Positions 30,305-38,498 of a DNA stretch of 64,000 nt are shown here, piece after piece. The stretch is taken from contig NZ_JQGJ02000024.1 of assembly GCF_000802155.2 (NCBI RefSeq), forward strand, positions 1 to 64,000. The letters run 5' to 3'. Numbering within the stretch: position 1 is the stretch's first letter; each line of letters starts with the position of its first letter. This DNA comes from Pseudomonas frederiksbergensis. Its GTDB lineage: Bacteria > Pseudomonadota > Gammaproteobacteria > Pseudomonadales > Pseudomonadaceae. The translations under genes and the position numbers were made by a program. The notes under the pieces are model-generated. The model was given only the letters and a program-made list of their open reading frames with translations, was not told the origin of the DNA and did not search any database.

Positions 30305-31543
30305 TCAGTCGGCGCTGGGTTTAAGGCTGCGTGCAAGGCCCGATGTCCAAGCGTCGACCATTGCTTCCCCTGTCGCTCGGAACGGCTGATGACTATTCAT
30401 GTAGCGACGCATTTCGACCAAGGCGACATCCATTCCATGAACCACCTGCTCCAACAATTCTTTGCAGCGCTTCTCTGTCAAGTTGCAGGCTGAGCGACCA
30501 AACCCCATCAGCATCTTATATTTCGGCCACGCTTTGGAGCCGCCCAGCAGGAGCGCCATGTTGTCATTACGAATGTAAACCGCAGTACTGACCAGGTCGT
30601 AGGCGGGTGCGAGCCTGATAGATGCGTCAGCGCCACAGTGGTCATAGAGCACCCCGAAATTCTTCAGGTGCGCATCACCATTTTTCAAACCAGCCGAAAG
30701 CGCCACGATTTTAAACAGAGACTCCAGCGCCTGATTGAGCTTATGAGGTGAAACGTACGCCTTGATCTGCCGGGCCGCGCCTTCATACGAACCGTCGTAT
30801 TTGGTTTTAGAAGGAGAGCCGTTGAGCACACAGAAGTCCTCAAAGCCCAGGTATTCGCCAGCGCGTGATAAATCAAAACGCTTCACGATCAGAAATTTAC
30901 CGCGTTCACTGAGCTCGAACTCCGGCACCTCAAGCCCTGCATGCAATGCGGCCCGCATACAAAAAAACTCGTTGGCGGCCAGCTCGGGAAACTCGTCCGC
31001 GCGAAAAGCCTTGATCAGGTGTGTGGCACCCCGGTGGGTCAAGCGATCGACTGTCGATGCGCTATCGCGTATGAGTACCTTGGGTTGTACGCCGGACACG
31101 CCCGAATACTGCCCATAGGTGTTCAGCAGATCGTCGAACAACCCCTCGGCCCCGTCGTGTACAAGCAAGTCAGCCAGACTGGTTTCAGGCGGCCCGGCCG
31201 GAATCTCCAGACGACCAATGCCCACCCGACCCAATTGATGAGGCCCCACGATGGCAAGCATGGCGAAGTCGTCAAAGCCTCGTACCGCTTTGCTGAAGCG
31301 GCGAACCAACTCATCACGCAAGGCACCTTCCGGCAGGTTCATCTCAAAAATGGGTGGTACGCCGGGTGCCCATGCGTAGCCTTCAAGACGCACCGGCATG
31401 GTCAGCGAAACCGACTGCTCCTCTTGCGCCCCCGTGGAATAGGCAAACACAGATTCACTGCGCTGCTGGCCCCGCCCAAGAACGCCAACCGCTGTTTTAC
31501 TGATGGTGACTTGCAACCTGTCCAGGCCTTGCTCGTCAGCCAT
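30305..31543 (-). CDS. HipA-like serine/threonine kinase toxin
   Basis: A 412-residue HipA-family kinase. Seen: N-terminal HipA_N-like part (about 1-110), glycine/serine loop SGVSGVQPKVL, ATP-binding HLIKAF and LIVKRFD, catalytic LKNGDAHLKNF, and metal-binding APAYDLVS. Known HipA proteins phosphorylate a tRNA synthetase or related target and are held in check by HipB. By manual alignment the position of E. coli Ser150 is shifted or replaced in the SGVSG loop, which may alter auto-inactivation. I chose ATG 31543 because AAGGA lies 8 bp upstream; an ATG at 31552 is also possible. It overlaps the upstream antitoxin gene by 8 bp, and GC is lower than in the neighbours. Confidence 0.88.
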   Translation of the reverse strand: MADEQGLDRLQVTISKTAVGVLGRGQQRSESVFAYSTGAQEEQSVSLTMPVRLEGYAWAPGVPPIFEMNLPEGALRDELVRRFSKAVRGFDDFAMLAIVGPHQLGRVGIGRLEIPAGPPETSLADLLVHDGAEGLFDDLLNTYGQYSGVSGVQPKVLIRDSASTVDRLTHRGATHLIKAFRADEFPELAANEFFCMRAALHAGLEVPEFELSERGKFLIVKRFDLSRAGEYLGFEDFCVLNGSPSKTKYDGSYEGAARQIKAYVSPHKLNQALESLFKIVALSAGLKNGDAHLKNFGVLYDHCGADASIRLAPAYDLVSTAVYIRNDNMALLLGGSKAWPKYKMLMGFGRSACNLTEKRCKELLEQVVHGMDVALVEMRRYMNSHQPFRATGEAMVDAWTSGLARSLKPSAD

Positions 31544-31784
31544 GGAAAGCATCCTTTTTCAGTGAGTCGAGCGTGGGACGTTTCGCAGGGCGAGCGACAG
31601 CTGTCAACTCGTAGCCAAAACCGTTGAGGATCGCTTCGACCTTGCGGATACCGACTTCCGCAATCGTGTTGTTTTCGATGCCGGAAATCGTGGCACGGCT
31701 CATGCCGTACTGCGCGGCCAATGCCTGCTGGGAGAGGCGGTGTTCTTTTCGAAGTCGCCTTATCAAATCGCCGAGGTTTTCCAT
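31536..31784 (-). CDS. HipB-like XRE antitoxin/repressor
   Basis: An 82-residue helix-turn-helix protein of the Cro/XRE class (LSQQALAAQYGMSRATISGI) with a short C-terminal tail. It directly precedes and overlaps the HipA-like gene, the standard hipBA order. The protein is expected to bind the kinase and to repress its own promoter. An 11-bp perfect inverted repeat lies just upstream of its start. Confidence 0.9.
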   Translation of the reverse strand: MENLGDLIRRLRKEHRLSQQALAAQYGMSRATISGIENNTIAEVGIRKVEAILNGFGYELTAVARPAKRPTLDSLKKDAFHG

Positions 31785-31801
31785 CGCACTTTCCGCATCA
31801 T

Positions 31802-31842
31802 ATACAGTGCATGTCTATTAAATTTAGCGATATGCACTGTAT
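31802..31842. promoter_or_regulatory. Probable HipB operator
   Basis: Perfect inverted arms ATACAGTGCAT (31802-31812) and ATGCACTGTAT (31832-31842) with a 19-bp AT-rich spacer lie 18-58 bp upstream of the hipB start. The position and symmetry suit autoregulation by the antitoxin. Confidence 0.65.
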
Positions 31843-31888
31843 TTAATTCATATTTATCTTGAAGTGTAGCGCATAAACATGTGTGTGG

Positions 31889-31923
31889 GAGCTTGCTCGC
31901 GATGACCTTCGCCCAGAGAACCC
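31889..31923. repeat. Right 35-bp direct repeat flanking hipBA
   Basis: Identical to 30253-30287 over all 35 bases, starting GAGCTTGCTCGCGATGACC. Together the two copies frame a 1.6-kb segment that contains only the hipBA genes and their operator. Confidence 0.9.
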
Positions 31924-31946
31924 TCGCCACGGATGCCGCGTCGGAT

Positions 31947-32633
31947 TCAAATCGCGGTCAATGCCCGCAACCCCTCGATGTCTAGAATCTCGATCTCGCC
32001 ATATCCCAGATGAACAATGCCCTGCCCCTGCAAATCCTTGAGGATCTGGTTGGTGGTCTGGCGCGACAGGGAAAGCATCAGCGCCAGTTGTTCCTGAGGC
32101 AGTTGCAAGATCCGGCGCGCCGAATCGATTTCGCCGTAGCCCTCGGCGATCATCAGCAGGCGGTGGGCCAAGCGGGCCGGGGCGGGCATCAGGCTCAAGT
32201 GTTCGAGATTGATGAACGTCAGGCGCAGCTTGTGGCTCATCAGCAAGGCAAGATGGCGCCAATACACGGGTTGTTCTTCCAGGAAGGCCAATAGCGCAGC
32301 CTGTGGCACATGCAGCAACGAACATTGCCCGACGCCCGCCGCATCATGGGTTCGCGGCTGCCCATCGAACAGGCAGATTTCACCGAACCAATGAGGCGTC
32401 TCCACCACGCTCAGCAGCGCTTCCTTGCCCTGCTCGCTGACCGCGCCGATGCGCACCGCGCCTTCAAGCACCGCGTACAAGCCGCAGGGCGAATCGCCGC
32501 GCTTGAACAACAACTGCCCCGGCGCCAGGCGGCGCACCCGCGACATGCCCAGCAGACTATTCTGTAACTCAGCAGGCAGGTGGCTGTACCAATGGCCGGT
32601 CAGCAGATGCGTGTGCCAGGGGTGCGAATTCAT
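31947..32633 (-). CDS. Crp/Fnr-family transcriptional regulator
   Basis: A 228-residue regulator with an N-terminal cyclic nucleotide-binding-like domain (about 20-130) and a C-terminal winged helix-turn-helix (ALMLSLSRQTTNQILKDLQG). No N-terminal cysteine cluster of the Fnr type is seen. I chose ATG 32633 because GGAG lies 5 bp upstream; an upstream in-frame ATG at 32693 has no such site. It is divergent from the Mpo1-like gene. Effector and targets unknown. Confidence 0.88.
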   Translation of the reverse strand: MNSHPWHTHLLTGHWYSHLPAELQNSLLGMSRVRRLAPGQLLFKRGDSPCGLYAVLEGAVRIGAVSEQGKEALLSVVETPHWFGEICLFDGQPRTHDAAGVGQCSLLHVPQAALLAFLEEQPVYWRHLALLMSHKLRLTFINLEHLSLMPAPARLAHRLLMIAEGYGEIDSARRILQLPQEQLALMLSLSRQTTNQILKDLQGQGIVHLGYGEIEILDIEGLRALTAI

Positions 32634-32720
32634 GGAAACTCCGGGACAAGTGTCGGCTAGCTGACAGAGCGCCTCGTGAAACCTGTTCATCATGAAGGCA
32701 TCACCTCAGGAGGAACAACA

Positions 32721-33245
32721 ATGAAAAGCCTCGTCGATCACCTCAGTCAATACGCGGCCTACCACCGCGACCCGCGCAATATCGCCAGCCACTTCATCGG
32801 CATCCCGCTGATTTTTGTCGCCGTCGCGGTATTGCTGTCACGGCCGGGATGGCCGGTTGGCGCGGTCCTGGTTTCTCCCGCGCTGCTGATGGCCGTGGCG
32901 AGTGCCTGGTTCTATCTGCGCCTGGAATTGCGCCTGGGTGTGCTGATGACCGTGCTGCTGAGTCTCGCCGTCTGGCTGGGCCAGGTGCTCGCCGCGCAAA
33001 ACACAGCGCTATGGCTGGCCAGCGGCCTGGGCATGTTCGTGGTGGGCTGGGTGATCCAGTTCGTCGGTCACTATTACGAAGGGCGCAAACCGGCGTTCGT
33101 CGATGACCTCACCGGCTTGATCGTCGGGCCGTTGTTCGTGGTGGTCGAGGCGGGATTCATGCTGGGCATGCGCCATGATCTCAAGCAGCAAATCGAGGCG
33201 CAGGCGGGGCCGGTAAGAATCAATCCGAAGCGAGCGGCTGCCTGA
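32721..33245 (+). CDS. Mpo1/DUF962-like membrane protein
   Basis: A 174-residue integral membrane protein of the Mpo1 family (DUF962, YGL010w-like), whose yeast member is an iron-dependent dioxygenase of 2-hydroxy fatty acids. Seen: histidines near the N-terminus (YHRDPRN, SHFIGIP), four hydrophobic helices, and the conserved QFVGHYYEGRKPAF segment. ATG 32721 follows an excellent AGGAGG site. The bacterial function is inferred from the family only. Confidence 0.85.
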   Translation: MKSLVDHLSQYAAYHRDPRNIASHFIGIPLIFVAVAVLLSRPGWPVGAVLVSPALLMAVASAWFYLRLELRLGVLMTVLLSLAVWLGQVLAAQNTALWLASGLGMFVVGWVIQFVGHYYEGRKPAFVDDLTGLIVGPLFVVVEAGFMLGMRHDLKQQIEAQAGPVRINPKRAAA

Positions 33246-33252
33246 GGCCGCC

Positions 33253-33275
33253 TTCGCGAGCAGGCTCGCCCCCAC
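33253..33275. repeat. REP palindrome
   Basis: TTCGCGAGCAGGCTCGCCCC lies between the convergent Mpo1-like and cysA genes; same family as the other REPs in the window. Confidence 0.75.
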
Positions 33276-33346
33276 AGCGGATCTGCGCCGTACACAAATC
33301 CCTTGTGGAAGCGAGCCCAGCTCCGGGCGGCGTTCCGACGAAGCCT

Positions 33347-34336
33347 TTAAAGATTGGACACCTTCTGCCAGACCTTCGGCTTGAAGAACAACGTCTCGCC
33401 CTTCGCCAACCCCACCAGGCTGTCGTGGTCCTTCACCACTTCGGCCTCGATCAGTTCGCTCTGGCCCTCCACCTTCAACGTCACCCGGGTGGTGGCGCCG
33501 AGCGGGCGGATGTCGCGCACTTCGGCGGCGTGGTGGTCTTCCAGTTCCGAACGCGACAACGAGACTTCATGAGGACGGAACAGCACATGCCGGTCCTCCC
33601 CCAAATGCAGGCGGTTCGAGTCGCCGAGGAAGTGGTAAACAAAGTCGCTGGCCGGGTTTTCGTAGACGTCTCCTGGTGAGCCGATCTGCTCGATCACGCC
33701 CTTGTTCATCACCACGATCCGGTCGGCGACTTCCATGGCCTCTTCCTGGTCGTGGGTCACGAACACCGAGGTCAGGTTGATGTCCTCGTGCAACCGCGCC
33801 AGCCAGCGGCGCAGTTCCTTGCGGACCTTGGCGTCGAGGGCGCCGAACGGTTCGTCCAGCAGCAATACCTTGGGCTCGACCGCCAGGGCACGGGCCAGGG
33901 CGATACGCTGGCGCTGGCCACCGGACAACTGCTCCGGGTAGCGGTCGGCGAGCCAGTCCAGTTGGACCATGTTCAGCAGTTCGTGGACCTTGGCCGCGAT
34001 CTGGCTTTCGTTCGGGCGCTGGCCCTTGGGTTTCATGCGCAGGCCGAAGGCGACGTTGTCGAACACCGTCATGTGGCGGAACAAGGCGTAGTGCTGGAAC
34101 ACGAAACCGACGTTGCGATCACGCACGTCGTGGCCGGAGACGTCCTCGCCGTGGAAGACGATATTGCCCTGATCCGGCGTCTCGAGGCCGGCAATGATTC
34201 GCAGCAACGTGGTCTTGCCGCAACCCGATGGCCCGAGCAGCGCCACCAACTCGCCGCTCTGGATGTCCAGGCTGATGTCGTCCAGGGCCCTGAAGGCGTT
34301 GAAATTCTTGCTGACGTTACGGACTTCGATCGACAT
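33347..34336 (-). CDS. cysA: CysA, sulfate/thiosulfate ABC transporter ATPase
   Basis: ATP-binding subunit of the sulfate importer, 329 residues. Seen: Walker [10 protein letters not shown] (near 35), signature [15 protein letters not shown] (near 136), Walker [13 protein letters not shown], switch His (VTHDQEEA), and a C-terminal TOBE-like regulatory domain from about 240. It is the last gene of oscA-sbp-cysT-cysW-cysA on the minus strand, 3 bp after cysW. Confidence 0.97.
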   Translation of the reverse strand: MSIEVRNVSKNFNAFRALDDISLDIQSGELVALLGPSGCGKTTLLRIIAGLETPDQGNIVFHGEDVSGHDVRDRNVGFVFQHYALFRHMTVFDNVAFGLRMKPKGQRPNESQIAAKVHELLNMVQLDWLADRYPEQLSGGQRQRIALARALAVEPKVLLLDEPFGALDAKVRKELRRWLARLHEDINLTSVFVTHDQEEAMEVADRIVVMNKGVIEQIGSPGDVYENPASDFVYHFLGDSNRLHLGEDRHVLFRPHEVSLSRSELEDHHAAEVRDIRPLGATTRVTLKVEGQSELIEAEVVKDHDSLVGLAKGETLFFKPKVWQKVSNL

Positions 34337-34339
34337 GAC

Positions 34340-35209
34340 TTATTCCTCCGCGGCGCTGTCGCGCAGGCGGTTGATTCGGTTTTCGCTCCACTGCTTGAGC
34401 AGCAGGATGAAGAGCGCCAGGATCAGCAACAGGCTCGCCACGGCGAACGCGGCCACGTGGTTGTATTCGTTGTAGAGGATCTCGACGTGCAGCGGCAGGG
34501 TGTTGGTCACCCCGCGAATGTGCCCGGAGACCACCGACACCGCGCCGAACTCACCCATGGCCCGGGCGGTACACAGCACCACGCCATAGATCAGGCCCCA
34601 CTTGATGTTCGGCACGGTGACATGCCAGAACATCTGCCAGCCATTGGCGCCCAGCAGGCGCGCGGCCTCTTCTTCCTGGGTGCCTTGTTCCTGCATCAGC
34701 GGGATCAGTTCGCGGGCCACGAACGGCACGGTGACGAAGATGGTCGCCAGGACGATGCCCGGCAGCGCGAACACGATCTGGATATCGTGATCCTGCAGCC
34801 ACGGCCCGAACAGGCCCTGGGCGCCGAACATCAGCACGTAGACCAGGCCCGCGATCACCGGCGACACCGAGAACGGCAGGTCGATCAGCGTCACCAGCAT
34901 GCTCTTGCCGCGGAATGAATACTTGCTCACGCACCACGCGGCACTGACGCCGAACACCAGGTTCAGGGGCACCGAAATCAACACCGCGAACACGGTGAGC
35001 TTGAGCGCCGACAATGCGTCAGGCTCGAAGATTGCCGCGAAGAAAGTCCCAAGGCCGGACTTCAAGCCCTGGGACACCACAATGAACAACGGCAGCAGTA
35101 AAAACAGCGCAAAAATCAGCCAGCCGAGGCCGATCAGCACGCGCCGCGACGTCGCACTGCCACGGCGAGCGGCGTTGGTGGAGGCAGCGGAAATAGACGA
35201 TTGGGACAT
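34340..35209 (-). CDS. cysW: CysW, sulfate ABC transporter permease
   Basis: Inner-membrane permease of 289 residues with about six hydrophobic helices and the EAA loop ([22 protein letters not shown]) that contacts CysA. It pairs with CysT to form the sulfate channel. The gap to cysT is 13 bp. Confidence 0.96.
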   Translation of the reverse strand: MSQSSISAASTNAARRGSATSRRVLIGLGWLIFALFLLLPLFIVVSQGLKSGLGTFFAAIFEPDALSALKLTVFAVLISVPLNLVFGVSAAWCVSKYSFRGKSMLVTLIDLPFSVSPVIAGLVYVLMFGAQGLFGPWLQDHDIQIVFALPGIVLATIFVTVPFVARELIPLMQEQGTQEEEAARLLGANGWQMFWHVTVPNIKWGLIYGVVLCTARAMGEFGAVSVVSGHIRGVTNTLPLHVEILYNEYNHVAAFAVASLLLILALFILLLKQWSENRINRLRDSAAEE

Positions 35210-35222
35210 GATTCGCGCCTCC

Positions 35223-36041
35223 TTATGGGGTTTCGATGCGCCGCTGCAGCAGGTTGATCAGCAGCAACAGGACGAAGGAAACCACCAGCATCAGCACGCC
35301 GATGGAGGTGGCGCCGGTGTAGTCGTATTGGTCGAGCTTGACCATGATCAGCAGCGGCAGGATCTCGGTTTTCATCGGCATGTTGCCGGCGATGAAAATC
35401 ACCGAACCGTACTCGCCCACGCCTCGGGCAAAGGCCAGGGCGAAGCCGGTCAACCAGGCTGGCAACAATGCCGGCATCAGGATATGGCGGAACACCTGCC
35501 ACGGTTTCGCGCCAAGGCAAGCGGCGGCTTCTTCGACTTCACGGGGAATGTCGGCCAGCACCGGCTGCACCGTGCGCACCACGAACGGCAGCGTCACGAA
35601 GGTCAGCGCCAGGGTGATGCCCAGCGGAGTGTAGGCGATCTTGAAACCCAGGTCGGTGGCAAACTGGCCAACCAGGCCGGTCGGCGCGTACAACGCCGTC
35701 AGCGCGATACCGGCCACGGCGGTGGGCAAGGCGAACGGCAGGTCGATCATCGCGTCGATGATTTTGCGGCCGGGGAAGGTGTATCGCACCAGCACCCAGG
35801 CCAGCAACGTACCGATCACGCCGTTGATGATCGCGGCGTACAGCGCGGTGCCGAAACTGAGCTTCAGGGCAGCCAACACCCGCGGCGCCGAAATGATCGC
35901 CCAGAACTGTTCCCAGGTGAGTTGGGCGGCGTGCACGAACATCGCCGCCAGCGGTATGAGCACAATCAGACTGAGGTACACCAGGGTGTAGCCCAGCGTC
36001 AGCCCGAAGCCGGGTATGACGGGGGATATGCGACGCGACAT
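35223..36041 (-). CDS. cysT: CysT (CysU), sulfate ABC transporter permease
   Basis: Second permease subunit, 272 residues, with six hydrophobic helices and the EAA loop ([19 protein letters not shown]). I start it at ATG 36041 ([13 protein letters not shown]), which has AAGGA upstream. The longer open frame back to 36137 would run into the end of sbp and is unlikely. Confidence 0.95.
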   Translation of the reverse strand: MSRRISPVIPGFGLTLGYTLVYLSLIVLIPLAAMFVHAAQLTWEQFWAIISAPRVLAALKLSFGTALYAAIINGVIGTLLAWVLVRYTFPGRKIIDAMIDLPFALPTAVAGIALTALYAPTGLVGQFATDLGFKIAYTPLGITLALTFVTLPFVVRTVQPVLADIPREVEEAAACLGAKPWQVFRHILMPALLPAWLTGFALAFARGVGEYGSVIFIAGNMPMKTEILPLLIMVKLDQYDYTGATSIGVLMLVVSFVLLLLINLLQRRIETP

Positions 36042-36056
36042 AAAGGTCCTTGGTTG

Positions 36057-36078
36057 TGTGGCAAGCTCCCTCGCCACA
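36057..36078. repeat. Short REP-like palindrome between sbp and cysT
   Basis: TGTGGC and GCCACA arms around AAGCTCCCTC. Lying inside the operon just after sbp, it could stabilise the sbp end of the transcript, giving more binding protein than permease. Confidence 0.6.
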
Positions 36079-36099
36079 ATGAATCCGGGTCTGTTGAGC

Positions 36100-37113
36100 T
36101 TACTGCGCCTGATAGATCTGGTCGAACACACCGCCATCGTTGAAGAATTTCGGCTGGGCAGTCTTCCATCCGCCGAAGTCCTTGTCGATGGTCACCAGTT
36201 CCACCTTCGGGAACTGCCGGGAATACTTGGCGGCCACGTCCTTGTCACGCGGGCGATAGTAATTCTTCGCGGCGATTTCCTGCCCGGCCGGGCTGTACAG
36301 GTGCTTGAGGTACGCTTGGGCGATCTCGGCATTACCCTTTTTCTCGGCATTCCTGTCCACCACCGCCACCGGCGGTTCGGCGAGGATCGACAGCGACGGC
36401 ACGACGATGTCGAACTTGTCGGCGCCGCCGTCTTCTTTCAGCGCCAGGAACGCTTCGTTTTCCCAGGCCAGCAACACGTCACCCTGACCGTTATTGACGA
36501 ACGTGATGGTCGAGCCACGGGCACCGGTGTCGAGGATCGGCACGTGCTTGAACAGCGCTTGCACGTATTCCTTGGCCTTGGCTTCGTCGCCACCATTGGC
36601 TTTCAGGCCGTAGGCCCAGGCCGCGAGGAAATTCCAGCGAGCGCCGCCGGAGGTCTTCGGGTTCGGCGTGATGACCGACACGTCATCCTTGATCAGGTCG
36701 CCCCAGTCCTTGATGCCCTTGGGATTGCCCTTGCGCACCAGAAACACGATGGTCGAGGAGTAGGGTGTGCTGGCGTCCGGCAGGCGTGTTTGCCAGTCCG
36801 TCGGCAGGGACTTGCCCAGCTTGGCGATTTCGTCGATGTCGCCGGCCAGGGCCAGGGTCACCACATCGGCGCGCAGGCCATCGATCACCGCGCGGCCCTG
36901 CTTGCCCGAACCGCCATGGGACTGCTGGATTTTCACCGTGTCGTCCGGATGCGCTTTCTTCCAGAAGCTGGCGAATTCGGCATTGTATTCCTGATAGAGC
37001 TCGCGGGTCGGGTCGTAGGACACGTTGAGCAACTCGTAATCCTTGGCAACCGCGGAACCTGCAAAAACAGCGCTGGCCAGGGCGGCCAAGGCATAACGGC
37101 GAATCGACGACAT
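36100..37113 (-). CDS. sbp: Sbp, periplasmic sulfate-binding protein
   Basis: Solute-binding subunit of the sulfate importer, 337 residues, with a clear signal peptide ([20 protein letters not shown], cleavage after AVA) and the family motif [20 protein letters not shown] 37113 is preceded by AGGAG. It lies downstream of oscA, from which it is separated by a strong hairpin. Confidence 0.96.
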   Translation of the reverse strand: MSSIRRYALAALASAVFAGSAVAKDYELLNVSYDPTRELYQEYNAEFASFWKKAHPDDTVKIQQSHGGSGKQGRAVIDGLRADVVTLALAGDIDEIAKLGKSLPTDWQTRLPDASTPYSSTIVFLVRKGNPKGIKDWGDLIKDDVSVITPNPKTSGGARWNFLAAWAYGLKANGGDEAKAKEYVQALFKHVPILDTGARGSTITFVNNGQGDVLLAWENEAFLALKEDGGADKFDIVVPSLSILAEPPVAVVDRNAEKKGNAEIAQAYLKHLYSPAGQEIAAKNYYRPRDKDVAAKYSRQFPKVELVTIDKDFGGWKTAQPKFFNDGGVFDQIYQAQ

Positions 37114-37170
37114 GGTGAAAGCTCCTGGAATTCTGGTTTTTATGGCTTCTGGAATCGGCTGGCTTGCAGG

Positions 37171-37240
37171 AAGGATCGCCGCCTGCGACAGCTCCCGCGA
37201 CAAAGCCCCCTGCTGGGAGCTGCCGCAGGCGGCGATCCTT
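37171..37240 (-). terminator. Large hairpin between oscA and sbp (attenuator-like)
   Basis: Arms of 26 bp (37171-37196 and 37215-37240, one mismatch) flank an 18-nt loop. The right arm touches the oscA stop codon. No run of T follows, so it is more likely to be an RNA stabiliser, attenuator or REP-like element than a simple terminator. Confidence 0.7.
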
Positions 37241-37422
37241 TAACTCGGTTTCTGACTCGGTTGCTGCAGGCGGAATTTTTCCTTGCGCTCGATCTGCACC
37301 ACCTGCGCGTTGTGCACGGTGATCTCCACCGCGCCAAAGCGTAGATCGCGCAAGGCGCTCTGGATCTCGCGCAAAATGGTTGCTTCGTCCTGTCCGTCAA
37401 CGCTACGTAGAGATGCGCTCAT
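37240..37422 (-). CDS. oscA: OscA-like small protein (YezD/DUF2292 family)
   Basis: A 60-residue soluble protein, MSASLRSVDGQDEATILREI followed by the YezD-type core in which a strand (FGAVEITVHNAQVVQIERKE) is conserved. AAGGAG precedes the ATG. In Pseudomonas this gene lies upstream of sbp and is known as oscA, tied to growth on organosulfur sources and chromate resistance. Its position as first gene of the sulfate operon agrees with this. Molecular role unknown. Confidence 0.88.
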   Translation of the reverse strand: MSASLRSVDGQDEATILREIQSALRDLRFGAVEITVHNAQVVQIERKEKFRLQQPSQKPS

Positions 37423-37501
37423 GCTGCTGCTCCTTGAGTTGAATGCCTGGCAGTGGGCGGCACTGCTTGCGGCGTGGGAGCAATACTAGATAAGTGCTGA
37501 T

Positions 37502-37526
37502 ATTCTTAAAAAGACTATTTAAGAAT
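37502..37526. promoter_or_regulatory. Inverted repeat upstream of oscA (possible CysB site)
   Basis: Perfect arms ATTCTTAAA and TTTAAGAAT with a 7-bp spacer lie 80 bp upstream of oscA. A TAGTAT -10-like box (37483-37488, minus strand) lies just inside. The position fits an activator such as CysB, the usual LysR-type regulator of sulfate genes. Confidence 0.5.
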
Positions 37527-37700
37527 TTTTATATAACCAAAATCACAACCCGAATGGAGGGTCCTACGGCGGCTCTGATTGCGGGTCTTTTGCCCTGCCA
37601 TATCGTCGGAGATTTCCTTCAAACCGTGGTGCCGTTGATGAACTAGGCAGCACTGCCGAGCGCCGCTAACCTCTGATCGTCATCGCAAAAAACGGTGACA

Positions 37701-37859
37701 CGGACGTGCAAGTCCGGGTAAAACACCAACCCTTGATGCTCCTAGCCATTCGTGGCGCATTCGCGCCCGTGTTTTATGGCGGCTGTGTTCGGGAGATCTT
37801 CGGATCTGCCGAGTTTTTGGGTAGGGTTGCTCGGTCTTGCACACTCGCACACAGCTGCC
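37701..37859 (+). ncRNA. Candidate structured RNA leader before the DUF6124 gene
   Basis: Six stems can be drawn by eye. S1 CGGAC/GTCCG (37701-37705, 37712-37716). S2 GTAAAACAC/GTGTTTTAT (37718-37726, 37769-37777), enclosing S3 GGCGC/GCGCC (37754-37758, 37763-37767). S4 GGCGGCTGTGT/ACACAGCTGCC (37778-37788, 37849-37859, one G-U), enclosing S5 AGATC/GATCT with a TTCG tetraloop (37794-37807) and S6 CCGAG/CTCGG (37809-37813, 37830-37834). S2 and S4 abut, as in coaxial stacking. It ends 53 bp before the start codon. I cannot assign it to a known RNA family. Confidence 0.6.
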
Positions 37860-37912
37860 ACCCTTCATTGCGTGCAAGCGATCCAGGGCGGTTCTCTATA
37901 GGAAACCTACCC

Positions 37913-38296
37913 ATGTTCAAACCTACGCCAAATCCGCCGAAAGACGGCCATAAATCCCGCGTCGAAAAACTCGAAGAACAACGCCTCGAAGACGCCACCA
38001 ACCGCGCCCTCGACTACTACCTCAAGCCCAAACCCGGCTCACCGCCGCAACCCGACAAAGACCAACTCTTCATCGTCTCCCCGCACATCGACACCGAAAC
38101 CCTGCTCGCCAACGCTTCCGAAGACCTGCTCTCCATCAGCACCATCGCCGCCGACCTGGCCGACGACATCGACGAATCACGCCGCTGCGTCGCCCTGGCG
38201 ATCAGTCGCATGGCCGATGGGGTGCAGTTGTTGGTCGAGCGGGCGTTGGATCATCTGGAAACGCAGGGGATGGCGGCGACTGGCGCCGAGGGTTAG
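37913..38296 (+). CDS. DUF6124 family protein
   Basis: A 127-residue soluble protein starting MFKPTPNPPKDGH, with a helical C-terminal half. The start and the LLANASEDLLSISTIAADLA segment are typical of DUF6124 proteins, which I know as multi-copy and largely restricted to Pseudomonas. Function unknown. ATG 37913 has AGGAA upstream; the longer open frame back to 37706 overlaps the structured leader and is rejected. Confidence 0.85.
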   Translation: MFKPTPNPPKDGHKSRVEKLEEQRLEDATNRALDYYLKPKPGSPPQPDKDQLFIVSPHIDTETLLANASEDLLSISTIAADLADDIDESRRCVALAISRMADGVQLLVERALDHLETQGMAATGAEG

Positions 38297-38330
38297 CGCA
38301 GGTATTGACGCAGACTGAACATCGCCATCG

Positions 38331-38356
38331 TCGCGAGCAGGCTCGCTCGCTCGCGA
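38331..38356. repeat. REP-like palindrome
   Basis: TCGCGAGCAGGCTCGCTCGC followed by TCGCGA lies between the DUF6124 and PAAR genes. Confidence 0.7.
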
Positions 38357-38498
38357 TAGCAGAGCGGCTGTCGATTTGTAGGACGCGTGACCTTGCGTTG
38401 TACGAGCTTTCCTATTCTCTCCAAATGCCCTGCCGCAGGGATTGCACCCGATCAACTCCCCATCGTTTTATGGGTCGCCTCGATGGAGGGGAAATCTA

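Noticed and set aside
30253-31923. Insertion sequence or composite transposon around hipBA
   Set aside because: No transposase and no terminal inverted repeats; only the 35-bp direct repeats are present.
37706-37912. N-terminal extension of the DUF6124 protein
   Set aside because: It coincides with the structured RNA leader, and the family start MFKPTPNPP with its own ribosome site lies at 37913.
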